This document shows positions 12,386 through 24,618 of a DNA stretch of 64,000 nucleotides, one piece after another. Source of the stretch: Eleginops maclovinus. Taxonomy: Eukaryota; Chordata; Actinopteri; Perciformes; Eleginopidae. Position numbers and translations under genes: made by a program. The stretch is from assembly GCF_036324505.1 (NCBI RefSeq), contig NC_086356.1, positions 10,912,744 through 10,976,743 on the forward strand, written 5' to 3'. Position 1 is the first letter of the stretch, and each line of letters starts with the position of its first letter. The notes under the pieces were generated by a model. That model ran no database searches. It was not told the origin of the DNA and saw only the letters and a list, made by a program, of their open reading frames with translations.

Positions 12386-13560
12386 ACCTGACAGCAAAGA
12401 GGCATCCAAACAGTGCAGGGGACAAGCGGGTTACAGTGTAGCACTAGGAGCAAAGACAAAACCTTAGAATAAAAATATAAAAAGCCACCATTTCACCACC
12501 TTCAAGAGATATCTAGCTCCAACCCTGTGGAGAACCGACTCAAAATCGCCACCAGATAAGGTTTCTTTTTTTAAATTGAGAGGAGCAAGGGAGGGGGGAG
12601 AGCACATATAGCTTCCTCACAGTGGACATGGCTTTCATAGAGTGTGTGTGTGTGTGTGTGCGAGACTGGACCAGCGGCTATGCCAGCTCCTCTGTGTCGC
12701 TAATGGAGGCTGGTTGGGAGAGGAGAGCAATCCGGTGCAATGGCTTCTCCATGAAGCTAACGCGCAACAACACGCACGGCCGGAGAGGGGACGCACAGCC
12801 GGGGCCAATAATTCCCCTGACCAGACATGTCAGAATAACAAAACACTCCGGTGCTGCTGAAACACGCAGGCGACACTCTTTACAACGCCGCGTCCATTTC
12901 CTTGTGTCACTTTGACAACACACCGAAAGGCGACATAGCGAGGAAGCGGTAGGTTGGTTAGGATATAAACTGGGAAGCGAGAAGACCCACTTGACTTTGG
13001 CTGCATGGGTGCCAGCCGGAGCGCCCACCCGACTAAAATCTCGCCCCGGCTTCCTCTCACAAGTCGGCTGGACTAAAAGGAGAAAAGGTGGTTGAGGAGG
13101 GCGATCAGCTCTTTCCAGGTCATTCACGAGGCGCTTTCCAAATTATATCCCATGATCTACCATACCGACGTTCTCGCAGACCTTGAAAGCCCAGCCGAAA
13201 TCTTGGCGAAACTGGAAATATAGTGCAAGAGGAAAAAACTCACTGGTACAATCTTCTCCTCAAGCGATCCTCCCAAAAGTTGTCCTCGTATTTCATGCGT
13301 GCGCCCGGTCGGTCTAATGGATGATCGCCATCTTTCCTGCTTCTCCTTTGCTGCAGCTGCAGATGACCTGAGATCCGTCTGTCTCTGAATAATGAGCAAC
13401 CACACAGACAAGGAAGACAATCTGCAAAGCAGGCTACACAAAGAAGTTTGGGAGACTAGCAAGCACCAGAGGGTGCACAAGAGTTTACGATGAGACGAGG
13501 GAGCATCAGCAGGGTGGACAACGTCTATGTCTGAGAAGCTCATCCTTCATCTAGACTGAA
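12386..13560 (-). promoter_or_regulatory. CpG-rich island; candidate promoter and first exon, minus strand
   Basis: From about 12640 to 13450 the sequence is clearly richer in G+C and CpG than its AT-rich surroundings, with clusters such as cgcgcaac...cacggccgg, caacgccgcg and gcgtgcgcccggtcgg. A CCAAT box occurs at 12803-12809. On the minus strand a near-ideal donor (TGTCAG|GTATGT, GT at 12387-12386) lies downstream of the island, and weaker donors (GTGAGT, GTGAGA, GTGAGG) lie within it. The 149-codon minus frame (12678-13127) has no recognisable domain. I read this as a promoter with a non-coding first exon. The transcribed strand is inferred from the donor and from the candidate exon at 8770-8993. 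znf462 is a possible owner by synteny, unproven. Confidence 0.35.
12642..12660 (+). repeat. Short (GT)n run
   Basis: About nine GT units at the low-coordinate edge of the CpG-rich region. Confidence 0.95.
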
Positions 13561-16500
13561 GTCAGATAGCCTGCAAAGCCTTATCAGCGGCTCAGACCAC
13601 CACCAGATACATGCGGGCTCCCACTATTTTATGTAGGCTTTCCATACTGTGTCTGCCACGTCATGGGGTTATCTGCAGTTCACTTTGTTGGTGATGATGC
13701 TGCTTTTCCTCAATACAGACAGACAAGACATAGAAAGTAAAAATAATAAATAGATGGATAGATTTGTTGATTCACACTTGATACAAATGAATCTTTTATA
13801 CAACATTAATAAATATACATACACAAAAAAACACCAGTCCCATTAAACAATGCCCCCATTCAATTATCATAATAACACAGCCCAAAGGTTAATCATCATT
13901 ATTCAAATACATTACAAACAGTACATTTTACATAAGAGTGTTAATTAATTCTGCCCCTCATTCATGATAAAAATATGGCCGATATGTTGCAGTATGTTGT
14001 CATTACACTATGACTGTAAAGTGGACGTGATGCTGCAGCAGGCTGACTGCTCTGTCCACCAGCTGCTAACAAAGAAGGAGCCCAAGACAAAAGGTGCAGG
14101 GTCCTGCTCAGATGTATGTCAGAGGAAGGATGGGTGCGTGGGTGGGGGTTGAGCAGCAAGAAGGGGGCACGCATGGGAGGGTGGGTAGTGAGGAGAAGAG
14201 TCTACCTTGCATGATTGAGCGACTATAATGTCCTCCGAGAGCGTTTTATGGATTTTGAGGAAAATAATTTAACATGTGTTAGCTGTGCTTATGACTGTAC
14301 TGATGCACTTAAATACAGGCAGGCTATTTACAAAGTGTAAGGGCTCTTACACATTACTGCACTGACAGTCTTTTGATATGATGTGAATTTCAAGAGAAAT
14401 GTAGATCTTTTGTCAGGCGCACTTATCTTCACACTTTCAAACAATCTAAAGCAGTAATGTTTGATTACATTCCGTGATGTGAAGCTCTTTTTATTTCTAT
14501 CACTGACCTTAATTGATCTTAAATTCTTGCAGCTGAATGAGTTTCAATATCACAATAATACTCAATTTAATTGAAAGTCACATTGGGCCTAGGATGTTTT
14601 AATCATCTTGTTGAAAAATTGGAAAAGCTGGTCAAACACAAGCTAATATTTACCTAAATGACAATATGTTTACTTTTGATACTTGTTCATAGTAATTGCT
14701 GTTATCATTTTGATGTATTGTTGTGCGAGTGTAATGCATTGTGTTTTGCAGACAGTAGATGGCAACAATAACAACATCTGCCCTCATTAAAACAAAAGCA
14801 TGTGAACTTTAATTTAAATTCAATCAATTCAGAAAAAGTTCTTTGAATCCCAGAAACATATTTTGAAACCTGATAATCCTGTTTGTAAATCCTCAGTCAC
14901 AAATGTAGTGTGGGGGCTTGTGAGTGATTGTTTGCTGATTTAAAGGCAGAGACACAGAGACGAATCAAATTTGTGTAAGATACAGACATAGTAAATCATG
15001 TTTGACAAGTGTTGGTGTTGCCCCTTGTGAGATTGGTTATGAATTATGTATTGTGGAATACATGTTTTTGTGAAATTTAATAGAAAACTTCAGATAACAA
15101 ATTATATTCAGTCTATCTTTAGATCACCAACTTCTAATCCACGGCACCAGTGCTAGGTTTTCTACAATGCTGTTAAAAACCGTGATACAAACAGTGTCTG
15201 AAATATGTGACACCATGGGATCTGAACCATGTGAGAATATGGATTATATAATTTGCTCTTAAGCAGAAGGTAACAGATGGTACAGGAATGAGCCTTTTTT
15301 TTTAATGCAGGTTGATAGTGCCAGTTTTCCTGTTGCAGTGACGTAAATAGCCCCATGTATTTCCAAAACACTGTGGCAAAAAATAATTTGGCCCACAAAT
15401 GACTTCCTCCTCCTTCAGGTTTACCTCTGACTACCCTTTCTCCCTTCATGTTTCCCCCCTGCATCTTGTAGAATTTAAAAACACACGAAAAATATGTATA
15501 TTAAATTGATTCCCTTTACACTTTTGATGCCTCAACAGATCTTTGAAGCAATGTCTCCAGAGCGAGACGTGTGAAATACACACAAAAACACACAGTGTTG
15601 ACAGTGCATCCAATGGGTGCCAGGTAGCAGCCGGGGTTTATCATGCTGCTTGGACATATGGTTTCTGCGGCAAATATGATTAATATGGGATGGCCAAGAG
15701 ACCAACGTACAGCAGAGGACAGACTGCGCCAGGACATCCCCACTGGTCCGGCCTCCCCCGCTAACCCGCCAGGCCTCCATCCAGCACGGCTAAAAACAGA
15801 CCAGTCGTCAGCGACTCAGATGGTCCAAGCGGTGGGAAACCGATGCTGCACAGATTTAGAAGGTATGCAAGACTCTTTAGATTACAATACATGTAGCACT
15901 ATTTCACTGTGAACATCTTTTGATTTATTTTTTGTTTGTTAAAGTATGATGAGTTCTCAGGAAAAAAAGAAAAAGAGCAGTAGGACAGATTTTTATAACG
16001 GAAACCCCTCACACCCCACCGCATTTAAAATGTATATATTCAGTATTATAATAAAATAATGAAAAAAGAGAAAATAATTGTAATAGAAAAATAGGTAAAT
16101 AAAACTCGATGCAATTCAAATATAAAAAAACTCAATCAGATCTATATAATGTAATAATTTGCAAATACAAATGATAAAATTAGTGGCACCTGAGAGGTGA
16201 ATTGCAAAATGGACCTTCCCTTATAGTTTAGTATCCTGTATGCTGGTGAGAACTCAAATGCACCTCCTTAAAAGGTTCCCAAGACTGGAATTAAGATGCA
16301 GCAGAGTCCTGTATGGGTCAGTAAACATTACGAGCGGTCCTCTGTGTGAGCCAGCAGAGGAAACAGAGGAGATAAAATGATTCATTTTCCTGATAGTCTT
16401 TGCGCATCTTCAACGTCAAGTCTGATTGCGCTGCATGTTCACATCTCTTAGACTTTTCTCCCCACTAAACACAGACAACCCTGTGAATATACAATAAATA

Positions 16501-19087
16501 CATAAACATAAATGTGAATAATGTTGTAGCTTCGAGTAAGACAGACAGCCATATGATGGATTCCTACATTAGACAGATTTTGACATAAGTGCTTTATTTA
16601 AATGGGTGTGTTTTTTTTTGTTAAGATTATGATGAAAGAAATGGCAATACCTATTGTTGTTTCTTTCATCAGTATCTGCACCATCTCCCCACAATTGGCT
16701 TCTTCAAAAATTGCACTGCAGTATGAGAAAAATCACTTGAATCACAAAACACAAGTATAACAATGTGCATAAAAATGGAAATAAAACCATTGGCTTTTTC
16801 CTGCAAGGACTTTCTGACAGCGTTGTTACATCCCAAAAATTGTCAAGGCATGAGCCTAAACGGAGAAATGATCATGAATTATTAATGCTTCAATTACTAT
16901 TTCATTTAGATAAGCTCTTTAACTCTCTACAAATGCTTCATAAATGTCTTCATATGTTCAGCATTACCAGAAATGGTAGCTCAGGCTGCTGTACTTTAAA
17001 ACAGACCTTCATCTGGCGTGTTGTGTGAAATTTGCATGTTTGCATATACCTCTTGTGCTCACACAGCTTTCCTATATGTGTTTGACTACATCCCAGCAGT
17101 GTGAACATTTAAATCAGGTGAATTTGAGCTCCTATGTTGACTAAAGATGTGTGTTTTTTTTGTTGTTTATCCTGCAAACTAGTGACCTGGATAGCGAGCT
17201 TCCTTTGCTGTCTTCATAATGCATGCTGGGTCCAACTTTGCAAGAATCTGAAGAGGAATATGCAAATATGGACATTGACAGAATTTCCAATCTGTACGTA
17301 TGTTCTAGAAAGAAAACCCCAGTCAGCAGGGTATTGCTGAGCCTTTATTTATTGGATTTTGAAGTGAAATATTCCTCTAAATCAAATGAGAACAGGCAGT
17401 ACAACCATTACAGTGCACTTACAGTGAATATGAAAATAGCACAATGGGCAATACATATGCCTGCTGTGTAATATGTATGCAATTTTCAGCTGTCTCAACT
17501 TAAATGCTCTTTTGAAGGAGAGCACTTTATATTTTTTGTGAAGCACAACAATTTGTGATGGCATAACGAGAGACTCAGAGAGTGAGCATTTACATTTTTA
17601 CTTTCAGGATATAGAAATACTCACAATGTTTCTAATTAAGCCATTTAAAGAGCATCTTCACTTATTAAGGGCACATTGTAATATATTGTTGTTTTTAGAA
17701 GACAACTACAAAACATTACAATCAATTGCATATGACCTTCAGCAAAAATGGACAAATATGCTTTTTCACTTACTTGAATCAGCAGTTTACGAAAGCAAAG
17801 TCAGTTGTTCAAATACACATCAAGGTCAATAAAAGGGATTTTAACAATTTAGCTTTTTATGCAGTCTCCTATTTACAGTTTATAGGAAATGTAAAATACA
17901 TTTGCATGCAGTCCACAGCTCATTTGGAGCTATCTTATTTAAATCTGTAAATACTGTCCCTAAGTGTATCCCCTTTCTGAAGGACTGAGATTGCCCTGCC
18001 ACTCCTGCTTATGCCTCTTCTGCTTCCTGGCTGACTGGCTGTGTCTTCTTCTCTGGTGTGATGGTGTATAGGAGCAATTTGGTCACTTGGACTGCAGACA
18101 AATGGGTGTTTAACAAACCTTTTAATAATTGTATCAAATCACCAACAAATCCATTTTCAATGTTGCATATTTAAGGTAAAAATAAAAGACAGAAAAAGTA
18201 GTTGATGTTTTTAATATTACTGTGAATATCATCAGATTAATTTTAACACAACTTAGTCTACAGCCATGCTAAATACTCTGAGGGACAACATGCCCACACT
18301 GAAAAAATGTGCTCTAATCTTTACTATGTTCACCATATATTTATGTTAGTAGTTTCTAATAAGCATTGAAAAGAAACTCAAGCTGAAGCTGATGGGAATA
18401 TCTGTAATTGCAGGTATTTAATCATATTCAAAGGAGTGAACCCAACACCTGGATGGCAAGTTAAGGGATGATCAAAGGTACATTATTATGAAATCTAGTT
18501 GCGATCAAGGAAATAGTTATTCAGATAATTGAATCAAAACACCATGTATCAACTTCAAGGTGACCTCATGAACTTCTGAACAAAATTGTGTGCCAATCCA
18601 TCACGTAGATGTTGAGATATTTCTCTAAATAAATTAACTTAACCTGCAGGTAACGCTTCATAAAGTCAGGGGATCACTATTCAAGATTTCATGGCATAGT
18701 AGTCCTTAAAATGTATCACTCTGGACCAAAATGGTAGATTGACAGATAAACCAAAATGGCTAAATATAAGCACTAATTAGTCTTTTTTTGTTTAATTTGC
18801 TGTATGTCTTTTATTTTGTGGTTGAAAATATACAATCGGCCTATGTGCAACCTGTAAACGCACTGTTCTCTGCGGATTTCATACATTAGTGCTTCTCAAT
18901 ATGTTTTTCCTCAATAGAAATACGATTGCATGTGCCTGTGTGTGTGTTTGTGTTTCTGTGTGCTGGAGGATAATTTCTCATCGTGGGGATTTTTATTGCT
19001 TTCAAGTCCTCATTCCCTGACCTCAGTGAAGTGATTACCTCTGATAATGCCATTAACCACTGCCCTGCAATTCTCTGGGGCACAGTC
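13561..19087. other. Non-coding stretch, no gene recognised
   Basis: AT-rich with many stops in all frames. A GC-richer patch at 15690-15870 holds an 89-codon plus frame and a donor-like GAAG|GTATGC at about 15863, but no recognisable protein motif. I leave it uncalled. No transposon family was recognised here. Confidence 0.4.
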
Positions 19088-19126
19088 AAGAGAATCAGAA
19101 TAGAAAATACTTTTATTTCTGAGAGA
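19088..19126 (-). mobile_element. LINE/SINE tail remnant (minus orientation)
   Basis: The text agaatcagaatagaaaatacttttattt resembles the widespread fish retroposon tail GAATCAGAAATACTTTATT. A related tail with GTCAGAATCAGAAT occurs at 29823. Only the tail survives, so the family cannot be fixed. Confidence 0.4.
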
Positions 19127-20474
19127 TAAGTGGATGTTTCTCAGCTGCAATTTATCAAAAACTGACCACATTTTATTTGCTTCTAACTAACTGAATCAAA
19201 TATTGATCACTCCTCACCTACTAAGCCTTTCATTTGTATTCCAGTGGCAGAGGGGGAAAGAGATGGTCAAATAAAAGGGCAGTAACAAATCACACTCATT
19301 CGTTGAAAAAAGGGGGCTTTTTTTCTATGTTTATTGTTGTAAACATCAATATAATAGTGCATGATAATGATCTGAGCCTTTTATGTTAGGGATAATACAA
19401 AAAACACATGTTCTCTCTCAAACTTCAGGGGTTACATATTGTAATAATTCTTCTCCATCGATACAGGAGTACTGCATATACATAATGTGGGAACATAAAT
19501 TGTCTAGATTGCATGCAACCATTTATTCATTTATTTCATGTTGGCATCTAAGGATGGATACTTTTGTTTGGACTGAAATATATCTTAACAACTGTTCAAT
19601 TTATTGCCATAACATTTAGAAAAGACGTTCATGTTTCTCAAAGGGTCAATATCTCGGTGATCCTCTGACCTTTTATCTTGTGTGCCACATGGTCAGAGGT
19701 ATAAAAACGAATGATGTAAATGGCAAATGTTAGCATGTTAACCTGCAAAAATGGTTATCATTATAATTGCTTAGCATCATGTTAGTGTTGTCATAGTTAG
19801 TATTTAGCTCAAAACACCTTTTAGTACAGTCTTACAATACCACGAGCATGGCTGTTTACCCTTGGTCTGGTTTTTTGCAAAGCATTTCAAGCAGCATCCT
19901 ATGAATAAAAGGTGTTCTGCATGTCAAGCTTATGTATTTGAATTTGTATCTCAAAGTTTCTACTGAACCATCGCTTTCACGTCACTCCCTCTGTTCTTTT
20001 ATCTTAGTTTCTGTCTGCAGGCATTACCCAAGGTGTCTAGTCTTTATCCCCATCTATGTAACAATAAATCTGCTCTGCCACAGGAACTAAAAAGTCCCCA
20101 GGTGAGAGCTGTGCAAGGAGGCCCTCCTATCAGGGAACAACCAAGCATACAGTGGACAGTGGCATCTCTGGGATTAAAAACTGCTGCATCCACTGTTACC
20201 CTGGCCCATTGACGGATGAATAAAGCCTTGGACTTCACCTTATTGAAAGAAGGAGAGGGCGCCCGGGGAGCCATGAAATCCATGGGCCCTTCTTTAAATG
20301 GGTTTGTAAGAGGCTTCCGTCTAGCAAACCACGGCTGAAAGAGCCCATTAAATAAAGCTCCTCAGCAAGGAGCTGGGGCAGATTCATCAGAGAGGAGAAG
20401 GCAAAGATAATGATAGCTCATGGCCAGATGTGAGACATGACTCTACTTGCATTTCATGTGTGACCATGTCAATA
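19127..20474. other. Non-coding stretch; conserved-looking segment at about 20200-20440
   Basis: No gene seen. The segment 20200-20440 has balanced composition, no repeats and GATA/homeodomain-like words (AGATAATGATAG, CCCATTAAATAAAG), the look of a vertebrate conserved non-coding element. This is an impression of composition, not evidence of conservation. Confidence 0.3.
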
Positions 20475-20531
20475 AAAACAAACAAACAAACAAACAAACA
20501 AACAAACAAACAAACAAACAAACAAACAAAC
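20475..20531 (+). repeat. (AAAC)n microsatellite, about 14 units
   Basis: A perfect AAAC tetranucleotide run. It produces meaningless open frames rich in Lys-Gln-Thr-Asn on one strand and Cys-Leu-Phe-Val on the other. Confidence 0.97.
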
Positions 20532-21989
20532 AGTCTTCTCTCACTTTCCATGAGACTCTCTTTGGGCATTGTGTCTTGGAAATGTAGGTACACATTGACA
20601 GAAGTAATTTCCCAATGTCTGGACTATTTTCTTAGTTAACAGTCTCACAATCATTTATTCACCGTTTTCATTTTGGATATTTGGCCAGAAGCCTGGATGT
20701 GAATGCTGGAGAACAGAACCTCACATCTTGCTTTGGATTAAGAATCAGGGTGGGCACACTAGCCTACCTTCTTTCTCCCTGTGTGGGTTGGCGAGACCTT
20801 CAACGCAAGAGAAGGTGGAATGCAGCCTGGCAGATTTGAATATCAATGTGGTCAGATAGGATGGGAAGGAGCTGGAAGGAGGGAGGAAGGAAGGCTGAGG
20901 AGGGCCTCTGGCAGGACAGTGGGTGCGATGGAGAGAGAGCGAGAGAGAGATTTGTCATTTGCTCTCCGTTCCACCTGCTCCCCTGTCATGCATCCTGCCG
21001 GGGGGGAAATACACCCTGATGTCTGAGGGAGGACGAGGATGAGTGAGGTGGTGGGGTGGAGGGGTCGGGGAAAGCAAATATAGGGAGGGGAAGAGATGGA
21101 CAGGATTGAGAAGGAGACAAAGGAAGGCAAGATAGACAAAAGGGAGAAACACAGTAGAAAAAAAGGAAGAAAATATATGCATTCCGTTGCGTATTTGAGG
21201 TGCCATGTCCTGAAATGCAGGAGCTAACTACAGGGGCTGGCAGGTATGCAAATAGGAAGATGTACCAGTGCGCCACCAGATTACTTTTCCTGCATTTGCT
21301 ATTCATATATTTGCAAGGTGACTCACTTCAGACAAAGCAGGTGATCAAGAGCTCTTTCCTTTTTCCCTCCTGCTTTTCTCCTTCTTTCTTCCTTCACATC
21401 TGAATAGCAAGGAGCAGAGGAGAGCAGGCAATGCATGATGGATCCACAGGCTCAGCAGAAGTCATAAGCCTTGCAAATGCTGCAGCCCACAATTGCATGC
21501 CCACAGATTTTATATGTATTCCGTCAGCAAACCCTATTTAATCCATTTTCCTGTCAGCGCCCCTTAAAAGCATCTCGACTAATACAGGGAGAGTTTAGAG
21601 TACAGGAGAGAGACAAACAAGACGCCAACATGCAGAGCTAACAATCACACCTGAATAACTGAGAAGCACTTCATCTTTCCATTTTGCTCCCCCAGACCAA
21701 CTCTCACTTGCTGTCACTATCTATCAGAGAATGACTTTCCCAATAGCGTGTAAGTACCTAGAAATCCATTGACTGATTGCATAGAGTTAATATTTTGACT
21801 AAAAGGCTTTTGGCAAACTGAAGCCCAGGTTGCTAATGGATGTACTCGACTTTGTGAACCTGCTTGAAAATGTTGACATACCGCCTGCTGTTCGCTTAAT
21901 GAACATCTAGTGAAGCAGAGCTCAGCTGCCTCTGCACACAAAATGATATTTATATTAGAAATGATATATTTCTAATACTTGGTTCTTTA
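20532..21989. other. Non-coding stretch with purine-rich 20860-21180
   Basis: The plus strand of 20860-21180 is strongly A/G biased (ggagggaggaaggaaggctg..., gagagagagcgagagagag), which creates overlapping proline/serine-rich frames on the minus strand that I do not regard as genes. The unique sequence at 21420-21600 (...AATGCATGATGG..., ...CACAATTGCATGCCC...) looks like a possible regulatory element. No exon was recognised. Confidence 0.4.
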
Positions 21990-21991
21990 CT

Positions 21992-22345
21992 TTAGTTCAG
22001 GGGTCTGGGCTCTATCTTACTGTATGTGTTTCTAGATCCGTGCTTTTGATTGTCTGATTTTGAACAATTTGCCTTGTATCTCTTCAACCCATTATGCAGT
22101 ATTAAGTTATCCCACGCCCAACGGCTGCCATCAACGTTGGGATCATCTCGGACCTTTCTCCTCCTCTCTAGTTTCTGTCTGAGCCCCGGCTTCTCATATT
22201 CCTTCTTCTTAATGTTGCTGCCACTTGGGACCGCTACATGTTGTTCCACTGCTGTATTTTCTTCCCTGTCCATTACTGCGCTGACCGGTTGTGTGGCCAC
22301 TACTCATTTATCTTGCTGGCCTTGTCCCACAGGATCCAAGCTATG
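21992..22345 (-). pseudogene. Degenerate LINE polyprotein fragment, C-terminal region
   Basis: The minus-strand frame contains VAVPSGSNIKKKEYEK preceded by VVATQPVSAVMDREENTAV. I recognise this as a decayed form of the C-terminal tail of a common fish LINE reverse-transcriptase protein (remembered motifs: VMANQPDIVVVDK...TAVVIDVAIPSDSNIRKKEHEK, followed by a GL(R/K)EELE segment). Here the last part appears as PGLRQKLERRRK. The reading frame has an internal stop (DK*VVATQP), and about 100 codons of it survive before the match fades, so the copy is dead. The LINE clade cannot be assigned from this piece. The match is by eye and from memory. Confidence 0.6.
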
Positions 22346-24576
22346 CTAGTTTCTCACATGACACATTTATAGCTAGGTCACATTAATGTGTTTGTATCAT
22401 GTGTTGCCTTAGAAGACGTCTAACTTTGAGTTTGTCTTCTAAGTGTTCTATTTTATTTATTTGTGATCATTTTTGTTTAGATGGCTTGGACAGATAAAAA
22501 AAGGCTGTTGACAGAGAACAAGGATGACATGCAGAGAAGGGCCAGGCATGGAAATCAAACCTGGGCTGCTACAGTAACTACCACGTGAGTATTTGAGGTT
22601 TTTATTGATGTAAGACAGCAAACGAGGTTTCAAGATGACAAAGTGTCTACAGAAGGCTGAACTTTGAGCTAAATGCTATCCTGTGCATGCTATCATGCTC
22701 TCAATCACAATGCTAAAACTTCTTGGTTTTTGCATATAACATCCACTAGTCAGTACAGAGTAGAGGCACTGGATAAATACTTTTTTGACATATTTCACTC
22801 AAAATCAAAATTTCCAACATGAAAGGAGAGCTAATGGAAAATGCAGGTGATTACTGTGCGCGCTTAATAGGATACATTGTCTTTAAAGCATGAATATCTG
22901 CACTTTATTTCATATCAATCCATCCACAAGCTGTTGAAATATGTTCAATTTATTCAGTTAAATACAACATTTTAAAATGTAGGATCTCGAATGCAGTGGC
23001 TGCCATCTCATGGGAGCCCCAGTAGGTCCAAAGCAGATTTATGTCTCCAGGTTAGATTGATATAGTCAGCATATTCACATAGCCATATTCACTGTTCCTA
23101 CAGGCTCCAAACAAACCTCTGAGGTCTTTGTCCTGGTGAAATCTGAGAATTTCTTCCTTCAAGATCTATTTGATTCAAAAGAAAGTACTGTGGGAATAAC
23201 TTTTCATTTATAAAATCATGAATTCATAACATTGTACCATCATGTTAGGATGCATACAGTACACAAACAGGATATCTGTGATGCACAAAGCGCTACGAAA
23301 TGCCACTCTCTCTCTCTCCAAGGTCACACTTCATCTCTCCACCAAGGCTGTCATGCAATCACAAGAAATAAATGAAAAACATCCTGAGGGGGGAAACCAC
23401 AACAAACACCAGGGCTCTCAAATCCCACAAAGGGGATTTGCAAAACCATGTGTAAGGTTTCATAAATCATAATATTCTTTGATATCGAATACTATTTTTA
23501 TTCCTACTTTAGTTATCAGAAACGCCTGTCATATTTGCAAATGTCTATGCTGGTTCGAGATAGCCCCAATATTAGTGAAATTAATTTTGAATCTTTCCTC
23601 CAGGTCAAATATCAGAATACAAATCCAAGACCCCAGGCGACATAGTGACCCATTTCTTTGAGTGGCCAGTTCCCTCACATGACTTCATTGTTCACTTCAC
23701 CCAATTCTGAGAAATGCTTTTTACTGATCTTTAATGCTATCTCTAATCTTGTTTTAACATCGACCACTCCTGCAGTAAAATACTCCGTCAATGGGCCAAG
23801 GGTAACTCTGGCTGAAGCTTCTCAGGAAGAGATTTTTTTTAAAGAAACAATGATATTATTATATTGCTTTTGTATAAACAGTTGGGGAGTTATGATTCCT
23901 TGCCAAGAATATAATGTGTTGTTAATAGACCAATTTTAAAATGTTTTATAACATTTGTTATCATTGCTGTGTATACAAATTAACTGGTGTTATTTGAGAC
24001 ATCCACAATGTGTGACACTCATTTATCTCTCAAAAACGGAAAATCCTGAATGGCTACTCGCAAAATCCAATTTTCTCTTCTGAATAATTAAAGGTCATTC
24101 CACTAGAAGTCATCAAATGTAAAATTATCATCCATGAAAAGAAACTTTGTTATCTTCTTGAGTACCCAGTCAGGTCATAGAGTAGTTGTCAATAAAAAAG
24201 TTATGCAAGAAGCAGGTGTGAAATATTAAAGCTGGGGCGTAACTCATGGAAGCACAGAAGAAGTTGTCACCATTTCATTTCATTTCGTTGTGGAGATTTC
24301 TTCCTGAGACAGTCGATGGCGTCAGCAGATTCTCGCCACTGGCACGAAATTCATGGGACAAGTGTCCATGTCAGCACTTTCTCCCCCCCTCATCCGGTTT
24401 GTAAAAGGACATCACAGTTGTCAGCTGCAGTAAGCCCAAATTAAAAGGACAAATACAATGGTATGTCTATGAGTGGGGCTTTACAAAGAGGATGTCCTTT
24501 TGGATGAACGATATGATAACTTCTATAAGATTTCTACATGGTTTGACAGATCATGTAGCTCCCCTCCATGTGTGGT
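22346..24576. other. Non-coding stretch, no feature recognised
   Basis: AT-rich, with frames of no more than 93 codons and no motif. Nothing was identified. Confidence 0.5.
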
Positions 24577-24618
24577 TGTGTGTGTGTGTGCACACGCGCG
24601 TGCATGCGTGTGTGTATG
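24577..24618. repeat. 42-bp strictly alternating purine-pyrimidine tract (possible Z-DNA)
   Basis: The run starts as (TG)n, passes through CACACGCGCGTGCATGCGTG and returns to TGTGTATG, without a single break in purine/pyrimidine alternation over 42 bases. Its CG-rich core makes it more Z-prone than the plain GT microsatellites elsewhere in the window. Confidence 0.85.

Noticed and set aside
12678..13127. 149-codon minus-strand frame in the CpG-rich region
   Set aside because: GC-rich DNA has few stops. The peptide is rich in Arg, Pro and Cys without any known domain, so a promoter/UTR reading fits better.
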